Positions 43,763-55,230 of a stretch of 64,000 nt of DNA are shown here, piece by piece; within the stretch, counting starts at the first letter, position 1; each line of letters starts with the position of its first letter. The notes under the pieces are model-generated. The model did not search any database and was not told where the DNA came from. It worked only from the letters and a program-made list of their open reading frames with translations. A program made the position numbers and the translations under genes. Origin of the DNA: Tetrapyrgos nigripes. Lineage: Eukaryota; Basidiomycota; Agaricomycetes; Agaricales; Campanellaceae. Location: the NCBI GenBank assembly GCA_013368315.1, contig JAACJM010000138.1, positions 62,001 through 126,000 on the forward strand, written 5' to 3'.

Positions 43763-45486
43763 ACCCGAAGGGTAGATAAGTGAATATATTAATCTTGTTC
43801 GTCCATGCTGAACAATCGAGGTGAGCCAGCGGGCACAAAAACAGTTCACATGGATACTGAAGCCAACAACGATAGCATGGCCTTCTGATACAGAGCAATG
43901 ATTGATTTTCAATCTCGGAGAATCGCTCCAAATGGGTAGGGAAATGTGGTTAGACCAACTCTTGATCCCATGATATCAGATTACCATGCGACCATCGTAG
44001 GGTTAGCCTGGGAAGACATATTTGGGTGTTAATCTGCGGTGAAAAAAAGCCATGAGCACTGTTCGGATGGCTCGAGTCGATAAGTGTACATACTAAGTAG
44101 CATGGAATGGCAGGCCAAAAAGGCCCGATGTACTAGTAGGTGCGGCACGCTTCAGGACGTAACCATGCATAGCAATACCGGCCCATATCACTCCTGACCA
44201 GCAGAGAGAAGGCTCAGAAGGGGAGGAAGGGCTTGGCAAGTGTATGGCGCATGGAATCGTTGATCCGCTCGCATGATGAGGAAGTACATGTCGTGCTGCT
44301 GGTCTTCTTGAAGTTCTTTGAGCCCCCTGATTCCGCAACTATTGTTCAGAGTGGTTCTTAGCTTAATTCCTATCTAGCCCCTCATGGTCAGGGCTCAAGC
44401 ACTACACATCGACGAGAGATAACGACGGACGGTGATTGATTTGAGATTGACATTCATGAGGCAGGAAGAAACGCGTTCTTTGATGGTTGCGAGTGAGATA
44501 TCAAGAGGACTGGATGATGTGCATATTTTTCAGCATCAAGGCGCAATATGAGTATGAAAGACCGTACACTTGTGTGCCACCGCTCGATTGGTAGTGGACA
44601 TGCATATACGTGACAAGCTCTACACGAGCAAAGTATGTATTGAAACTTGAAGGAAAAGTGTAATCATTTCCCCGAGAACTATTTCCGGTCGAGTGTCAGC
44701 GCTTCAGCTCTCAGACACGTCTTCCTCGGTGCGACTTTGTTAAAACTTTTTTCCTGCCAGCGGGAAACAAATGGTTGTACACCAATCTTTGACGAGAGTC
44801 ACCCTGACAGCGACTGGCTAATTCCAGGTAAAAGCAGTCTTTAGAAGGTTTCCCGAGCACAGCAACTTCCCCACTCACTAGCGCTGAAGGCAGAAACATC
44901 CAATAAGCATACCATATTTGAGGCAATCCAGTCCATCGTCAATTTGAATGACTCGGAGCCTGTCGGGTTCTCGTCATTGTCATCAAGACTCAAGAACAAA
45001 TTTACACGTGATTGGCCATGCTCTCAGTCAGCTCTTCTACCGTCCATCAATCGTCAAAAGTATAAATGCAGGATCTCCTTCTCGAAGGAGACTTTTGGGT
45101 AGTTTTTGTTCTACATAAATAGGTTGCCTCTTAATAATAGGTACGTCAGCGAAGCTCATCTCGGCGGCAGGATGGATCTTGCTCAGTAAAATTTTCTCTT
45201 TGGAACGAGTATTGGGAGGCACCGGACCGTACAGCGAACATTCAGAGCGCCTGGAAAACAATACTGATGGAATACCTGTGCACCGTAGTTCAACAGAAAG
45301 CGTCTACAAGACTGTTTTCAATCTCCGTCTACAATGGAAGAAAAGGCCAAAATAACACCTTTGTATATCACGTTGACAGGACGAACACCGGAACCGTTAT
45401 AGACGGATTGACTCAAAGCAGCCTTTTCTCCATGTGTAGGCGCTCGAATTCCTTTTATGAATTACCGTAGGGGCGCCGGGAACGGG
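43763..45486. other. Long intergenic region with two outward promoters
   Basis: Between the divergent M35 and ABC transporter genes. Short open frames only, none with a motif. No repeats noticed. Confidence 0.5.
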
Positions 45487-45493
45487 TATAAAA
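45487..45493 (+). promoter_or_regulatory. TATA box upstream of the ABC transporter gene
   Basis: TATAAAA about 95 bp before the ATG at 45588, followed by CT-rich sequence (TTACTCTTCTCTCC) that may mark the transcription start. Confidence 0.5.
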
Positions 45494-45587
45494 TTCTGTG
45501 TGTACACAGTGTAATTTTACTCTTCTCTCCTAGTTCCTACCACCACGTTTTTAGCTTCCTCTGTCTCTGCAGCCTACAGAAGAAATC

Positions 45588-48275
45588 ATGGGCGTCGATG
45601 CCGAGGAAAAGAAACCGCTCTCAACGACCTGCGACTCGGGCAAAGCCAAGTCCAAGCCCGGTACTCGGATTGAAAACTTGCAGCTAGGAGTCTATCGAGT
45701 CCTCGTCGAAAGGAAAACTTCATCTATCTTTGAGATCGACTTGAAAGACCTGTACGAAATCGTGCTATCTCGTACCAAATTAGTTCGACGCCTGGTCGCC
45801 GAGGTAGTGTTTCTGGCTCCTGGATTGATGTTCCTCATGACGCTGGCGAATCTGTGGGCAAGTATAGAGAACGTCGTTCTCCTCAGTCTTGAGACAAAGA
45901 TTCTGAAGATTGTGAGTTAAATTCTTATCATCCACTCATCAGAAACGCTGTTGTTGACCAATCGTTGACTCAACCAACTTGATTAGATTGAAATTGGTTT
46001 ATCAGATGGAGGGGCGAATGGACAAGCCTTGATGTTTGCCGTTTGCTCCCGCCTACTGTTCGTAATTTGCACCGCATTAATCTCGCACTGGAGGTGAGTA
46101 CCACTCAATCCGAATATAATCGATAGTTAACCCACATTCTGCCGTTACTCGTGATCAGCAGGGACCTCAGTCCGAGTTTACGAAAGAAAGTTACTGATTA
46201 CTACGGAGATTTTTTGATGACTAGTGAATTTCCTACTTACTGCCTATTACCGCCGACCTGAGTATTGACGATGGCGTTTGCTCTGTTCAGAGAATCTTAA
46301 TATGGATCTTCCAACGGCGCAAGGTCAGACCTGTTCCACTTCCTCCTTACAAGAACATGAGATACTAATGTGAAATTCTGATCTAGCCAACCTCAAAGAC
46401 AGGGAACTATCTTCCTCCGTCCCATGGGAAGCCTTCGACGGAATCTTTGAACTGTCCGTCAAGTGCTTCGGCGTCATCACTGAACTGGGATTTGTGGCTC
46501 ATGTAGCCCGCTCCGGTAATCATGGACCCATATTTGCCCTCCTTTGCATTGGGAAACCTGTTATGTATCTGTTGACACGCAAGAGCTTGTGGGATATGCG
46601 TAAGTGCCACTGTTTAAAAAAATTACTGTACACTGACAACGCTTCTCTTACAATTGCAGCCAGAATAGTACAAACCAACAATGAAGATTACGTCCGAATG
46701 CAATCGCTCAGGTGGCTGGAAGGGAAGAACTTCAGGATGGAGGTTATCACTGGAAATATTGCACAATATATCATGAATGGTAAGGATGCGTGCGTATTCT
46801 TATAAATGTCAAAGCAGTTAGTGAGCTGATTTCATTGGGACTTGTAGAGTTCAACAAAGCACGGGGTGCTTTGGGCGACATTCGCACTGAGCATCCAGAA
46901 TTCATATATTCAAGGCAAGACTCCCCACTTCCCGGATGTATCTCTAGCGTCTTTGGAGATCTACCTGTTGTAAGTGCAAGCGACTGTTAGCTTCTGCCAG
47001 TCACTCAGTACTAAAAATCCCATAGCTCTACTACGCCGCCATTGCTTTCCTTGCTCCCTCGAGTATGAGTCTAACAACCATTGCAACACTACAGCAGGCG
47101 TCAACTCTTCTCCGCTGGTCATTCTGGGACATCTTCTTCCACCTCGATAACATGCATGCCCTCTTAGCCCGCGTCCAACAGCTCTATGACCTCGAAACCG
47201 CTTCAGTAGCCATCAAGGACGGTCATATTTCTTATCCTTCCGCTCAAACTACCAGCAGCAGCGAATTTGACAAGGGCATGGCTTTCGAGCTCAGGGCAGT
47301 CACTTTCTCCTATCCAGGAAGCAAGTCCTCTAGTGAAAAGACTAAAGCGCTAGACAACGTCTCGTTCCGCATTGACCCAGGCCAGCTCGTGGTCATAGTC
47401 GGTGCAAATGGAAGTGGCAAATCGACCTTTATCAAACTCATCACTCGATTATATGACGCCGATTCAGGAAAGGTACTCGTCGATGGGGAAGACGTACAGG
47501 ACTATAAGGTCGCTGAACTGCGCCAGGCGATTGCGACGCTAACGCAGGACCATCATTTGTTCCCTCTGTCCATCGAGGAGAATATTGGATTGGGCTATTC
47601 TGAGTTCCTGGATTTAGAGGAGAAAGAGCGTATGGAATTGATCAATGAAGCATCGAAGAGAGGTGGGGCGGAAGATGTTATTGCAAAGTTGGGTAAAGGG
47701 ATGAAATCCGTGTTGGACCCGTATATGATGCAATATGGAGTGAACATAGATGAAGATGGAGATTCGGAATTGGCAAAGGAGTTGAAGGAGTTGGATAAAT
47801 CGACTGACGTATCTGGGGGTGAGCGACAGAGGATCGTAGCGTGAGTCCCAAGTTTTCAATCATATAGGTTGTACTTTGTCCTCACCCTTCATTGCAGAGC
47901 ACGAACATTCATGAGGTTCAACTCAAAGAAGGTCAGGTTTGTCGCTGTGGATGAACCAAGCTCGGCGCTAGACGCAGAAGCTGAACTGAACTTGTTCAAC
48001 AATCTTCGAGAGATGCGACAAGGTAAGACGATGGTCTTTGTTACGCATCGGTTTGGACATTTGACGAAGCACGCCGATAAAATTCTGTGAGTGACTCCTT
48101 AGCTTATAAATCTACTTATTTGGAAACTAATCTTCTCTAAATCTTTACTTGCAGATGCATGAAAGACGGCCAAGTAGTCGAGACTGGATCGCATGCGGAA
48201 TTGATGGCGATGGAAGGGGAGTATCATAAGTTGTATAATATCCAGGCGAAGGCATTTGAATCGGACAAGGAGTGA
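45588..48275 (+). CDS. ABC half-transporter (membrane domain plus nucleotide-binding domain)
   Basis: Ten or so exons with GT..AG borders; first exon 45588-45911 (MGVDAEEKKPL), last exon ending at TGA 48273-48275. The N-terminal half has hydrophobic helices (LVAEVVFLAPGLMFLMTLAN; LMFAVCSRLLFVICTALI; LYYAAIAFLAPSSMSLTTIA) of a degenerate ABC membrane domain. The C-terminal domain is complete: Walker A GANGSGKST, Q-loop ATLTQDHHLF, signature VSGGERQR, Walker B plus Glu RFVAVDEPSSALD, H-loop VTHRFGHL. A long acidic insertion (MQYGVNIDEDGDSELAKELK) lies just before the signature. Estimated length is about 700 aa. The substrate is unknown; this type is expanded in mushrooms. Appears intact. Confidence 0.88.
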
Positions 48276-48800
48276 TAGGTGGTGTTTTTATTTTTTGTAG
48301 TATCTTGGATCTACTCTCCGAAGAGACAACTCATATTGCTATGTACAGTAGTCAGGCTGCTAGTGTCAGCCATTAATGCATAAATTCCTACTCATATTTT
48401 GAGATGTTCGTCAGAGTACCTTGACACGATGTAGTCAGACGCATGGACACATACTACAGTCTACCCGATTCTCTTTTTTTCCACCGGCAGACACCAAGCA
48501 GACACCTTGGTCACTGAACAAGTTTACTAGTCGGCATGCCTTCCTGATCCCAATCCAGAAACCACCACTATGGCAAGACTGAAAACAAAAGTGAATATAG
48601 TGTATGCATTCAGCGACATGAAACACATCTTCTCCCCTTGAACCTTCAATACCAGTACTAGTAATTAAGCATAGCATTGACAGTTACAAAACTAACACAG
48701 ATGAGTAGTACATACATAGACCGAGGGGTCTCAATCCTTCATCGTACACTGAGAAAACATCAAACCATCTCCCGGTAGACCCAAGAAAATTTTAACTCCT
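48276..48800. other. Convergent intergenic region
   Basis: 3' flanks of the ABC gene and the F-box gene on the minus strand. No gene. Confidence 0.5.
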
Positions 48801-50536
48801 TCATGTATTGTCCTTTTCCGTCATTGCAGCTACCCCAGCCTTTAACGCCTCGGTTTCTCGCTCAGCCGCCAAAATTCTAGCAGCCATCTTTCGTTCTCTT
48901 GCATACATTATTACGTATACAGGAAGCGCACTGCCAACCATCAGCCACCACAGCTCACTGGGATTGTCAGGCATCCAACCCAACTCGAACCGAGGCGAGC
49001 AGAACTGGGCCAGAGCCATTGCAAAGGGGTATACTTGCTCACGCTGCATGAGAGAGTTCCGAACATGCAACTTGCGCAGGTTCGTCGCAGAGAAAAGACC
49101 GGCCAGTTCCGAGTTGGGTACAGCAGTAGTAAGAGCAGTGGTAGTAGTATCCAGGAGGAGTTGGACAACTTGGAGATTATGGTAACGACGGGCCAACGCG
49201 TAAACACCTCGAATAGTGGTTTTTTTGGCGCGTGAAGTCAGGGAAGAAACCGGAGGGTTAACGGAAATCTCTATGGATCGCAAATGAGTCCATGCAGACG
49301 CAATCTCCTGCAAGTCGGAATCAGTGACGTTGACTGGATAAGGATGACTGAGTACGGAGTGGTTGATTTTGGGACAGGCCAGTACAGCTCGAAAGTCAGT
49401 AAAACTGACAGTGTCGTCGAGAGGCGGATCATCTTGAAGGTCGTCTTCGAAATCACTGTGGTCGGTATGAGAGATTGTGAGTTCGTTGAGCTCTGGCGCA
49501 AAGGAAGGAATAGCCTCGAAAATATCTCGAATATCCGTTGTGATAGAGTTTGGATAGGTTTCTGAGAGTGTGTGAACGGGAAAACGCAAGCGGCACGCCA
49601 TAGTTCAAGCAGGTCGCGTGTAGGTTGTCAAGGACGGTGAAAATATCCCCTTCTATAGGGTTTCCTGTCAGGGTCACAGCCACCTTTGGCTGCTCCTCTT
49701 CATAGGGATCAAACTCAAGACTCGTAAATGTCGTCGAGCTTCCGAGCAATGATAAGATACCTGAGACGTCCCCGAAAGCAGGAATTGCAATCTGGCTCAG
49801 CTGGGAAGACGTTGAAGAAGCGATATAAGTGGCCCAACAAGTTGTTGCAAAGGTGAAAAATCGATCCGTATTGCAGTGAGATAGGGCATGCGGGTAGGAA
49901 TGGCCTCAAATAACCGGAGGACATCGGGAAGATCCACAGAGGCGACGTCTGCACATGTCATGCAACACTCCTTTACTCCGTCGTGCATGAACATCAGACT
50001 TTCAGTGAATGCGTAGGATCTTTTCCAGCCTAAAGTATGGAGTTTGGGGAGAAGAGGCGAAGAGAGGCGGAAATGTTGGATCTCCTGTAGCAGGGAAGAT
50101 ATATTTACAGGAGTCTCGGTTTCTTCCTCCTGATTAGGATCACCCTGAAGACGAAGAAGCCGCACGCGGCCGCAATATTTCGACTCAAACCGAGCCCAGC
50201 TCATTGTAGTTGGGCCAGGAGGTTCAAATGTCTACACAAGTGCAATAGAACCCGCGTGAGTGGCAAGCAGAATAATGACATGAGGTTACGCACGTATGAG
50301 ACCAGTCCATCTTCGCCTTCGTCTACTTGTTTCTTCACCGGTGCGAGGAGGTTGGCAAAAGCGGGAAAGTCATGGACAGTGTACCACAAAACATCCAACG
50401 CAACTTCAGACCAATATTTGCAGACTTGTGCGCAGCTGATTTGATCCGGTCTCTGCAGATGCTCCAAGATACTGCGAAGGAGCTCCACGACCTGGAACAG
50501 TGTGTGGTCCTGGGAGAAGGCTGCAAGTCCTGTCAA
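48801..50536 (-). pseudogene. F-box/LRR-type protein with frameshift (inverted member of the cluster)
   Basis: The F-box exon reads VVELLRSILEHLQRPDQISC and YWSEVALDVLWYTVHDFPAF. An intron (GTGCGT..TGTGTAG) leads to TFEPPGPTTMSWARFESKYC and the leucine-rich body (FMHDGVKECCM, EAIPTRMPYLTAIRIDFSPL, VAVTLTGNPIEGD). Near 49560 two deletions relative to the copy at 60.8 kb (2 nt in a CTCTCT run and 21 nt between CAACG repeats) shift the frame. The original frame then continues DIFEAIPSFAPELNELTISH to the stop at 48801. The leading open frame has no ATG: homologues start ATGCATCC, here ATACATCC. So both start and reading frame seem lost. Confidence 0.75.
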
Positions 50537-51085
50537 GAAGTCAGCTCGGAATGTTCTGGATGTATACTCAGTGGAAAAGTACCTAGAGAATGGGGACGTT
50601 GAGTAGAGGGTTATCTCAAGTTTTTAGGATTTGGAGCTAAGATCGAGAACAATGGTCGACCAACGGGCCTAGCGCTGAGACTTTTCCGGTCAAAAAGTCA
50701 GGTCGGAATGTTTCATTCTTGGAAGAGTACCTGAAGAAAGCGTGGCAGTTGACGACTCTGAGAGTGGTTGAGCGGATATGACCAACGAGGCTAGCATTGC
50801 AAATTTGCTGCCAGAAGAAAAGTCAGCTTGGTAAGTTTCTGGATATATCTGTGCTTGGAAGAGCACCTGGAGACGGGGAATGTGTTGTGAAGAGTGGGTT
50901 GAGAGGCTAGCACAAAATGTTTCCGGATACAGGCTTGCTTGGAAGAGTACCCGGATATACGGACATCGAAGAGGTGGAGCTCGGACTGAGTAGGTGTGGA
51001 TAGAAGCTAAACCTGGCCAAACGTCGCCCGATGAGGCTGTGTCAGTTCGGAATGTTTGTGTCCTGAATACCTATAATAGGAAATA
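50535..51085. repeat. Degenerate tandem repeat array
   Basis: About five imperfect copies of a unit of 75-160 bp with the landmarks AAGTCAGCTCGGAATGTTT and CTTGGAAGAGTACCTGGAG (near 50540, 50695, 50822, 50915 and 51045). The motif ACCAACGRGSCTAGC also recurs at about 50659 and 50782. It lies just upstream of the minus-strand F-box pseudogene, and its first unit overlaps the 5' end of that frame. Confidence 0.65.
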
Positions 51086-51447
51086 CCTTGAGATCAGAGA
51101 TGGCCCCAGGGACGTTGGCTGAAAGATTCAGTCGTAAGAGTTTCGATCAGATTGAGAGAGCAACGAGGGTTTATGGAAGGCTTACAGTGTTCCAGTGTTG
51201 GAAGCGCGAAGAAACCGTCGAAACGTGACGCCAACATTGACATTGAGTTGACCCAAGACTCAAGTTCCCTTTTCGGGCAATACCTCCAATGTTGTCGCCA
51301 TCCTAGGCCTTTTTAATTTGCGTACATTATCCAGAAACTAAAGCACCCGTGCCTCATACAGTCGTGCCATCTTTATGAGTCACAAGGACATCATATATGT
51401 GCTATTTGTACAGCGGTCCTAGGCCTAAGTATTCTACTCTATGCACA

Positions 51448-52365
51448 TCACATTTGCGCGCATAGTATGATACTAGTAGTACCGTCAACTGAAAGACCAA
51501 ATTTAAGAAGAAAGGAAGGACTTGAAAGGAGAAGGATACAAGGAGTAAATGAGGAATGAGGAATGAGAGGTGAGGGGTGAGGGGTGAGGAGAGAGAAATG
51601 AAAGTTGGCGTTGAGAGCTGAGAGTGGAGTGGAGAGTTGAGAGTTGAGAGTTGAGACGACAAGGCGGTACAAAAGAAGAAAAGAGTAGACAGGACGAGAC
51701 AGAACGAGACGATGCAAGACAAAAGACCAAGGAAAGAGATTCAGACTGAAGGAACCATTGTACGAGACTGAGAAGAGATGAGGAAAAAAAAATTGGATAT
51801 ATATGATGAGATATGAGATGATATGATGGGATATGCACTCTACTTTAGTCCAAATGCAACGAGTATGGCGCAAAGCAGAAGAGGATAATAGGAAGGAGGA
51901 GGAGGGAAGGGGCAGAAGATGGAAGACGGAAGACGGAAGATGTCTATATGATATGCTATATATGCTATGTTCCTTTGCGTACTTAGTAGCTGACGTTGGA
52001 ACGATAGCAATGTATAAATATATACAGTGAACGGAGGTGTGGACGCGTGACGATAGGAATAGGCGTAGATATAGATGTAGTTGAAATGAATCGAAGCGAA
52101 TGGTGGTTGGGGATGAGTGGGTACGACGCGGACTGGGATAACAAATTTGGAACGAACCCACTTGAAAACGTCCACAGGAAGAGATAGTGGAGTAGGAATA
52201 GAGAAACTTGGTAGTAGCGGCTACCATGCTAGAGCTGGTAACAGAGGTAAATGGCGAAGGTGATGGTGAGGGCACATGAGGGTAGTCAAGGATAAGGATG
52301 AAAATAGGAACGAGGACGAGTATTAGTGGTGCGAGTAGGTGCCAGGCGTGCCATGGCGAAGGCAT
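51448..52365 (-). CDS. Low-complexity hypothetical protein, doubtful
   Basis: An uninterrupted 305-codon frame starting at the ATG at 52365 (MPSPWHAWHLLAPLILVLVP), with a strongly hydrophobic N-terminus that would act as a signal anchor. The rest is Ser/Tyr/His/Leu-rich low complexity, running through the GAGTT-type repeats at 51550-51660. The composition suggests that the open frame may come from simple sequence rather than selection. A short real gene confined to the first ~60 codons plus introns is possible. No homologous domain is recognised. Confidence 0.2.
   Translation of the reverse strand: MPSPWHAWHLLAPLILVLVPIFILILDYPHVPSPSPSPFTSVTSSSMVAATTKFLYSYSTISSCGRFQVGSFQICYPSPRRTHSSPTTIRFDSFQLHLYLRLFLSSRVHTSVHCIYLYIAIVPTSATKYAKEHSIYSISYRHLPSSVFHLLPLPSSSFLLSSSALRHTRCIWTKVECISHHIISYLIIYIQFFFPHLFSVSYNGSFSLNLFPWSFVLHRLVLSRPVYSFLLLYRLVVSTLNSQLSTPLSALNANFHFSLLTPHPSPLIPHSSFTPCILLLSSPSFLLKFGLSVDGTTSIILCAQM
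51545..51660. repeat. Simple-sequence tract
   Basis: Purine-rich tract with GAGGTGAGGGGTGAGG and several GAGAGTTGAGA units. Likely microsatellite-derived. Confidence 0.7.
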
Positions 52366-52408
52366 AGTAGTAAAGCTCGTGTGATGTAGGGTGGAGAGAG
52401 GAAAGAAA

Positions 52409-52428
52409 AAGGCGCATATATGCGCCTT
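52409..52428. promoter_or_regulatory. Perfect 20-bp palindrome
   Basis: AAGGCGCATATATGCGCCTT is its own reverse complement and has a TATA-like core. It lies 44 bp upstream of the doubtful frame starting at 52365 and downstream of the phosducin-like gene's stop. A dimeric protein site or a transcript-end hairpin are both possible; no direct evidence for either. Confidence 0.4.
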
Positions 52429-52752
52429 ATCCCTTATCCGTGCACAGCGTCACGGGTAGCAGAAGGCAACACTGTTGCCTTTGCCAATGTTCTCCTAATT
52501 TTCCTTTTTCCTTGTCCAGGAACCTTTCGAAGACACAAGGCTGAAAAGGTAAAACAAGATTCGCCGCTCGCAGCCCAGGATAATCACGCCGACACTGGCC
52601 AACACTGTTGGCCCATACCCCATACTGTGCCATGCCTTGTCCAGGAGTCACTTCCAGCTGCTTATACCCATACCCGGTCGCCTTTCCCTTCCTCTCCTCA
52701 TTCCCATCCATGTACTCCTCACGTCCAGGCCTCCTATACGCCTCCTAAGCTC

Positions 52753-54194
52753 CTAAAGCAGCTGCTGATCCAACCCATCTGGATCATCATCCAGATCGTC
52801 TTCCCCGTCCGACGGAAGTCCTAGGTTGGAGGATACGAAAGTGGAGGGTTGGGATGGAAGGATGTGATGTCTGTGCGAGGTGAATGCGTGTGTGCGTATG
52901 GGTGTGGGTGTAGGTGAGTGGGATTATGGCGGGTGTAAGGGTGACATGGTACATGCATACGAGGGAGATAACACGCGAATGTGGCGCGAGAGGGTGGAAA
53001 TCAGAGAAAGGGAAGGAACAGTTAGTGCGAGTATGATACATCAACGGCAAAGAGACATAAAGGATGAAACAAAAAAAAAAAAAAACAAAAAAAAGATGTA
53101 CTCACTTGCTCAACAACTCCTCAATCCCATCCTCCCCTGCTTCCCAATCAACTCTAACCCAATTATGCACAAGCTCCCCGTCTCGGTAGACTAGCATCGT
53201 AGGGAGCATATCAGTATCCACAGAATCTTCATCGTATCGATCCTCGTCATCTCCATCTTCATAGTCATCGTCATCTCTATACCGATCATTAGAGGGTAAC
53301 CCCAACTCGTCCTCATCCTCGTCGTCTTCTTCTCTCAGGCGGCGGAGAGGACGGTGAATGGTGGAGGTTGGTTTCCTCGAGTATGACGAGGAAGCCGTCG
53401 ATGACGAAGACGAAGCAAAACCCAACGCCGAAGCCCGACATCTGAGAAACTTGGTGTCAGGGTACAGCCGTGCCAGTTGAGCGAGGGTGTCGTCTAGTAT
53501 GAAACAGCGTTCCACGGACTGGAAACCAGCGCTTAGTAAAGTTAGAAAAGATAAGAAAAACTGCATACCGGCTCATACAGATGAACAACGACCCAAACAC
53601 CCCTCTCCTCCTTCTCCACCGACGATACAAAATTATGCATCCCGACCTCCCTCAAATGCCCAAACCTTCCCTCTTTCGTTCGGCCAAATACATCTGTCTT
53701 CCCTCTTTCTGCCAACGCATTCAGATCCTTCAAAACCAGCTTGTCCACCTTCTCCAAAGCCTTCTCATCTCCCTCCCTCAGCGCCTTCTCCGCCTTCTCT
53801 CTCTCCTCCTCTAAATAACTCTTCCCGCCCAAATTCTGCCTTTCCATCTTCTTGTTAACATCTTCAACATCGCGTAGATGTTGCGCTCGAGACATCGCTT
53901 GAGCTTCTTGTTGATCACGGATGACCCCTTTAACGCCTGTTCGACCTGGACCCATGCCTATACTTTGGTTCTGGCTTTGCGATAAATTGACAGTGGAGGG
54001 TTGTTTCTGAAGTAGTTCTTCATCATGCCAACCTTTATCCTCCTCCGATAAATCTGAATCATGGGGAGAGGATGGGCGGGAATTGGAGGGAGAGCTGTTG
54101 TTAAAGAGCTTGCCAGAGAGAACGAGCGCTTCGATGTCGGCGTTCTGGGTAAAATGTTAGAAAATTGGCTTCTTGGTACTACTAGACGCACCAT
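52753..54194 (-). CDS. Phosducin-like protein (thioredoxin fold)
   Basis: Exons 54194-54192, 54144-53569, 53518-53106, 52870-52753; total 1110 nt (369 aa). The first coding exon is the ATG alone, directly followed by GTGCGT. Features: acidic LSEEDKGWHDEELLQ, then MGPGRTGVKGVIRDQ, the helix QAMSRAQHLRDVEDVNKKME, and a thioredoxin-like domain with FGHLREVGMHNFVSSVEKEE, VWVVVHLYEP, RCFILDDTLAQLARLYPDTK and PTMLVYRDGELVHNWVRV. The tail is acidic (LPSDGEDDLDDD). An acidic insertion of ~50 residues interrupts the thioredoxin fold. Family members bind G-beta-gamma and assist its folding with CCT. The last intron (235 nt) is long for this locus and carries a poly-T tract (53069-53093). The acceptor at 52871 is chosen because it alone keeps the acidic tail in frame. 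Confidence 0.85.
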
Positions 54195-54420
54195 TGTTTC
54201 TTTCTCCGTCGAAGAGGTATTAGGCCATGTGATCAACTCATGTGGCCTTACTCATCAAGCCCCTTTTTGCCAATTTAAACGGATTTTGCTTCCGTGCATT
54301 ACAAATTCCTCCTAGTCCCTTCTCGGAGTCGCTGGCTCTCTAGACTCCTCTTCCCCCTCCTCCTCCTCCTCTTCAGCTGTCAGTCCGTAGGCTGCAGCTT
54401 AGAAGGGCCTTGCTAAGAAC

Positions 54421-54500
54421 GGTCTAATAGTGTAGTGGTTAGCACATGGGATTTTGATGATCTAATTTCCCATAACCCAGGTTCGAGTCCTGGTTAGACC
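54421..54500 (+). tRNA. tRNA-Gln (anticodon TTG) with 9-nt intron
   Basis: Acceptor stem GGTCTAA pairs with TTAGACC. D-arm GTGT..GCAC; anticodon stem TGGGA/TCCCA with loop TTTTGA..T; T-arm CCAGG-TTCGAGT-CCTGG. A 9-nt intron (TGATCTAAT) sits in the usual place one base after the anticodon. Anticodon TTG decodes CAA. B-box GGTTCGAGTCC is intact. A broken copy lies at 57241-57345. Confidence 0.93.
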
Positions 54501-55230
54501 TTGGAGTGGTCACCATTGACATACAATTTTTCCTGGTATATCCAAGGCTACTATGTATGTACAGAACACGTTCTCATTCAATGCAGCCACGTTATCTCCA
54601 TTGTATCCATGCTTTCTATCAACCCCCAATTCGACCCATATATCGCTCGAACAATGTTGCTTTCGGCCTCTTAAAGTCATGGGTTTTCAACTGGGATCTA
54701 ATCCCACATACCGCCAGATTTTTTCACGAAGTTTTTGAATTATGGAAGGACTTAGGGAAAATTAGGGAGTCGGATGATGACTCCGATGAAGAAGATTAAT
54801 TTCGTAGTTTACTTTACATCGTCCGGTATGCTAAAGTGGATGATCTACCCGAGGCTTGACCCTGGAGCTTGCCACCACGGCGGCTACCGAGTACCCGCTG
54901 TTCCTTGTTGGGACCACGGAGAGTACCCGCACTTGTGCGGAACCTTTTTCCGGAGCGGTGTAATCTACAATCTACAATCTACAGGACCAGAGACTTGGGT
55001 CTAGAGTTGCCGCGTCGATCAGTCACGTGGTACAGATTCCCTTTCTTTCGCACTTCCATACGCGTCCGTTAACGCCTGTTCTATCTACATCGCCTATTCA
55101 GGTTTTGCAAATCCATCCAAAGAAGCTCCTTCTGGCCCTAGCAAAGTGTCATTCTGATCAGGTACTTCGCATTCCTAAGATTTCCAACCTAACTTTTTAA
55201 CCTTTACTCACCGAGTTGCAGGTTCACGAC

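Noticed and set aside
54506..54799. Open frame of 97 codons ending in an acidic SDDDSDEED tail just after the tRNA
   Set aside because: The tail looks protein-like, but the first half is Tyr/His/Arg-rich and unlike any family, there is no promoter signal, and it is not kept in the duplicated unit at 57.3 kb. Could be an exon remnant.
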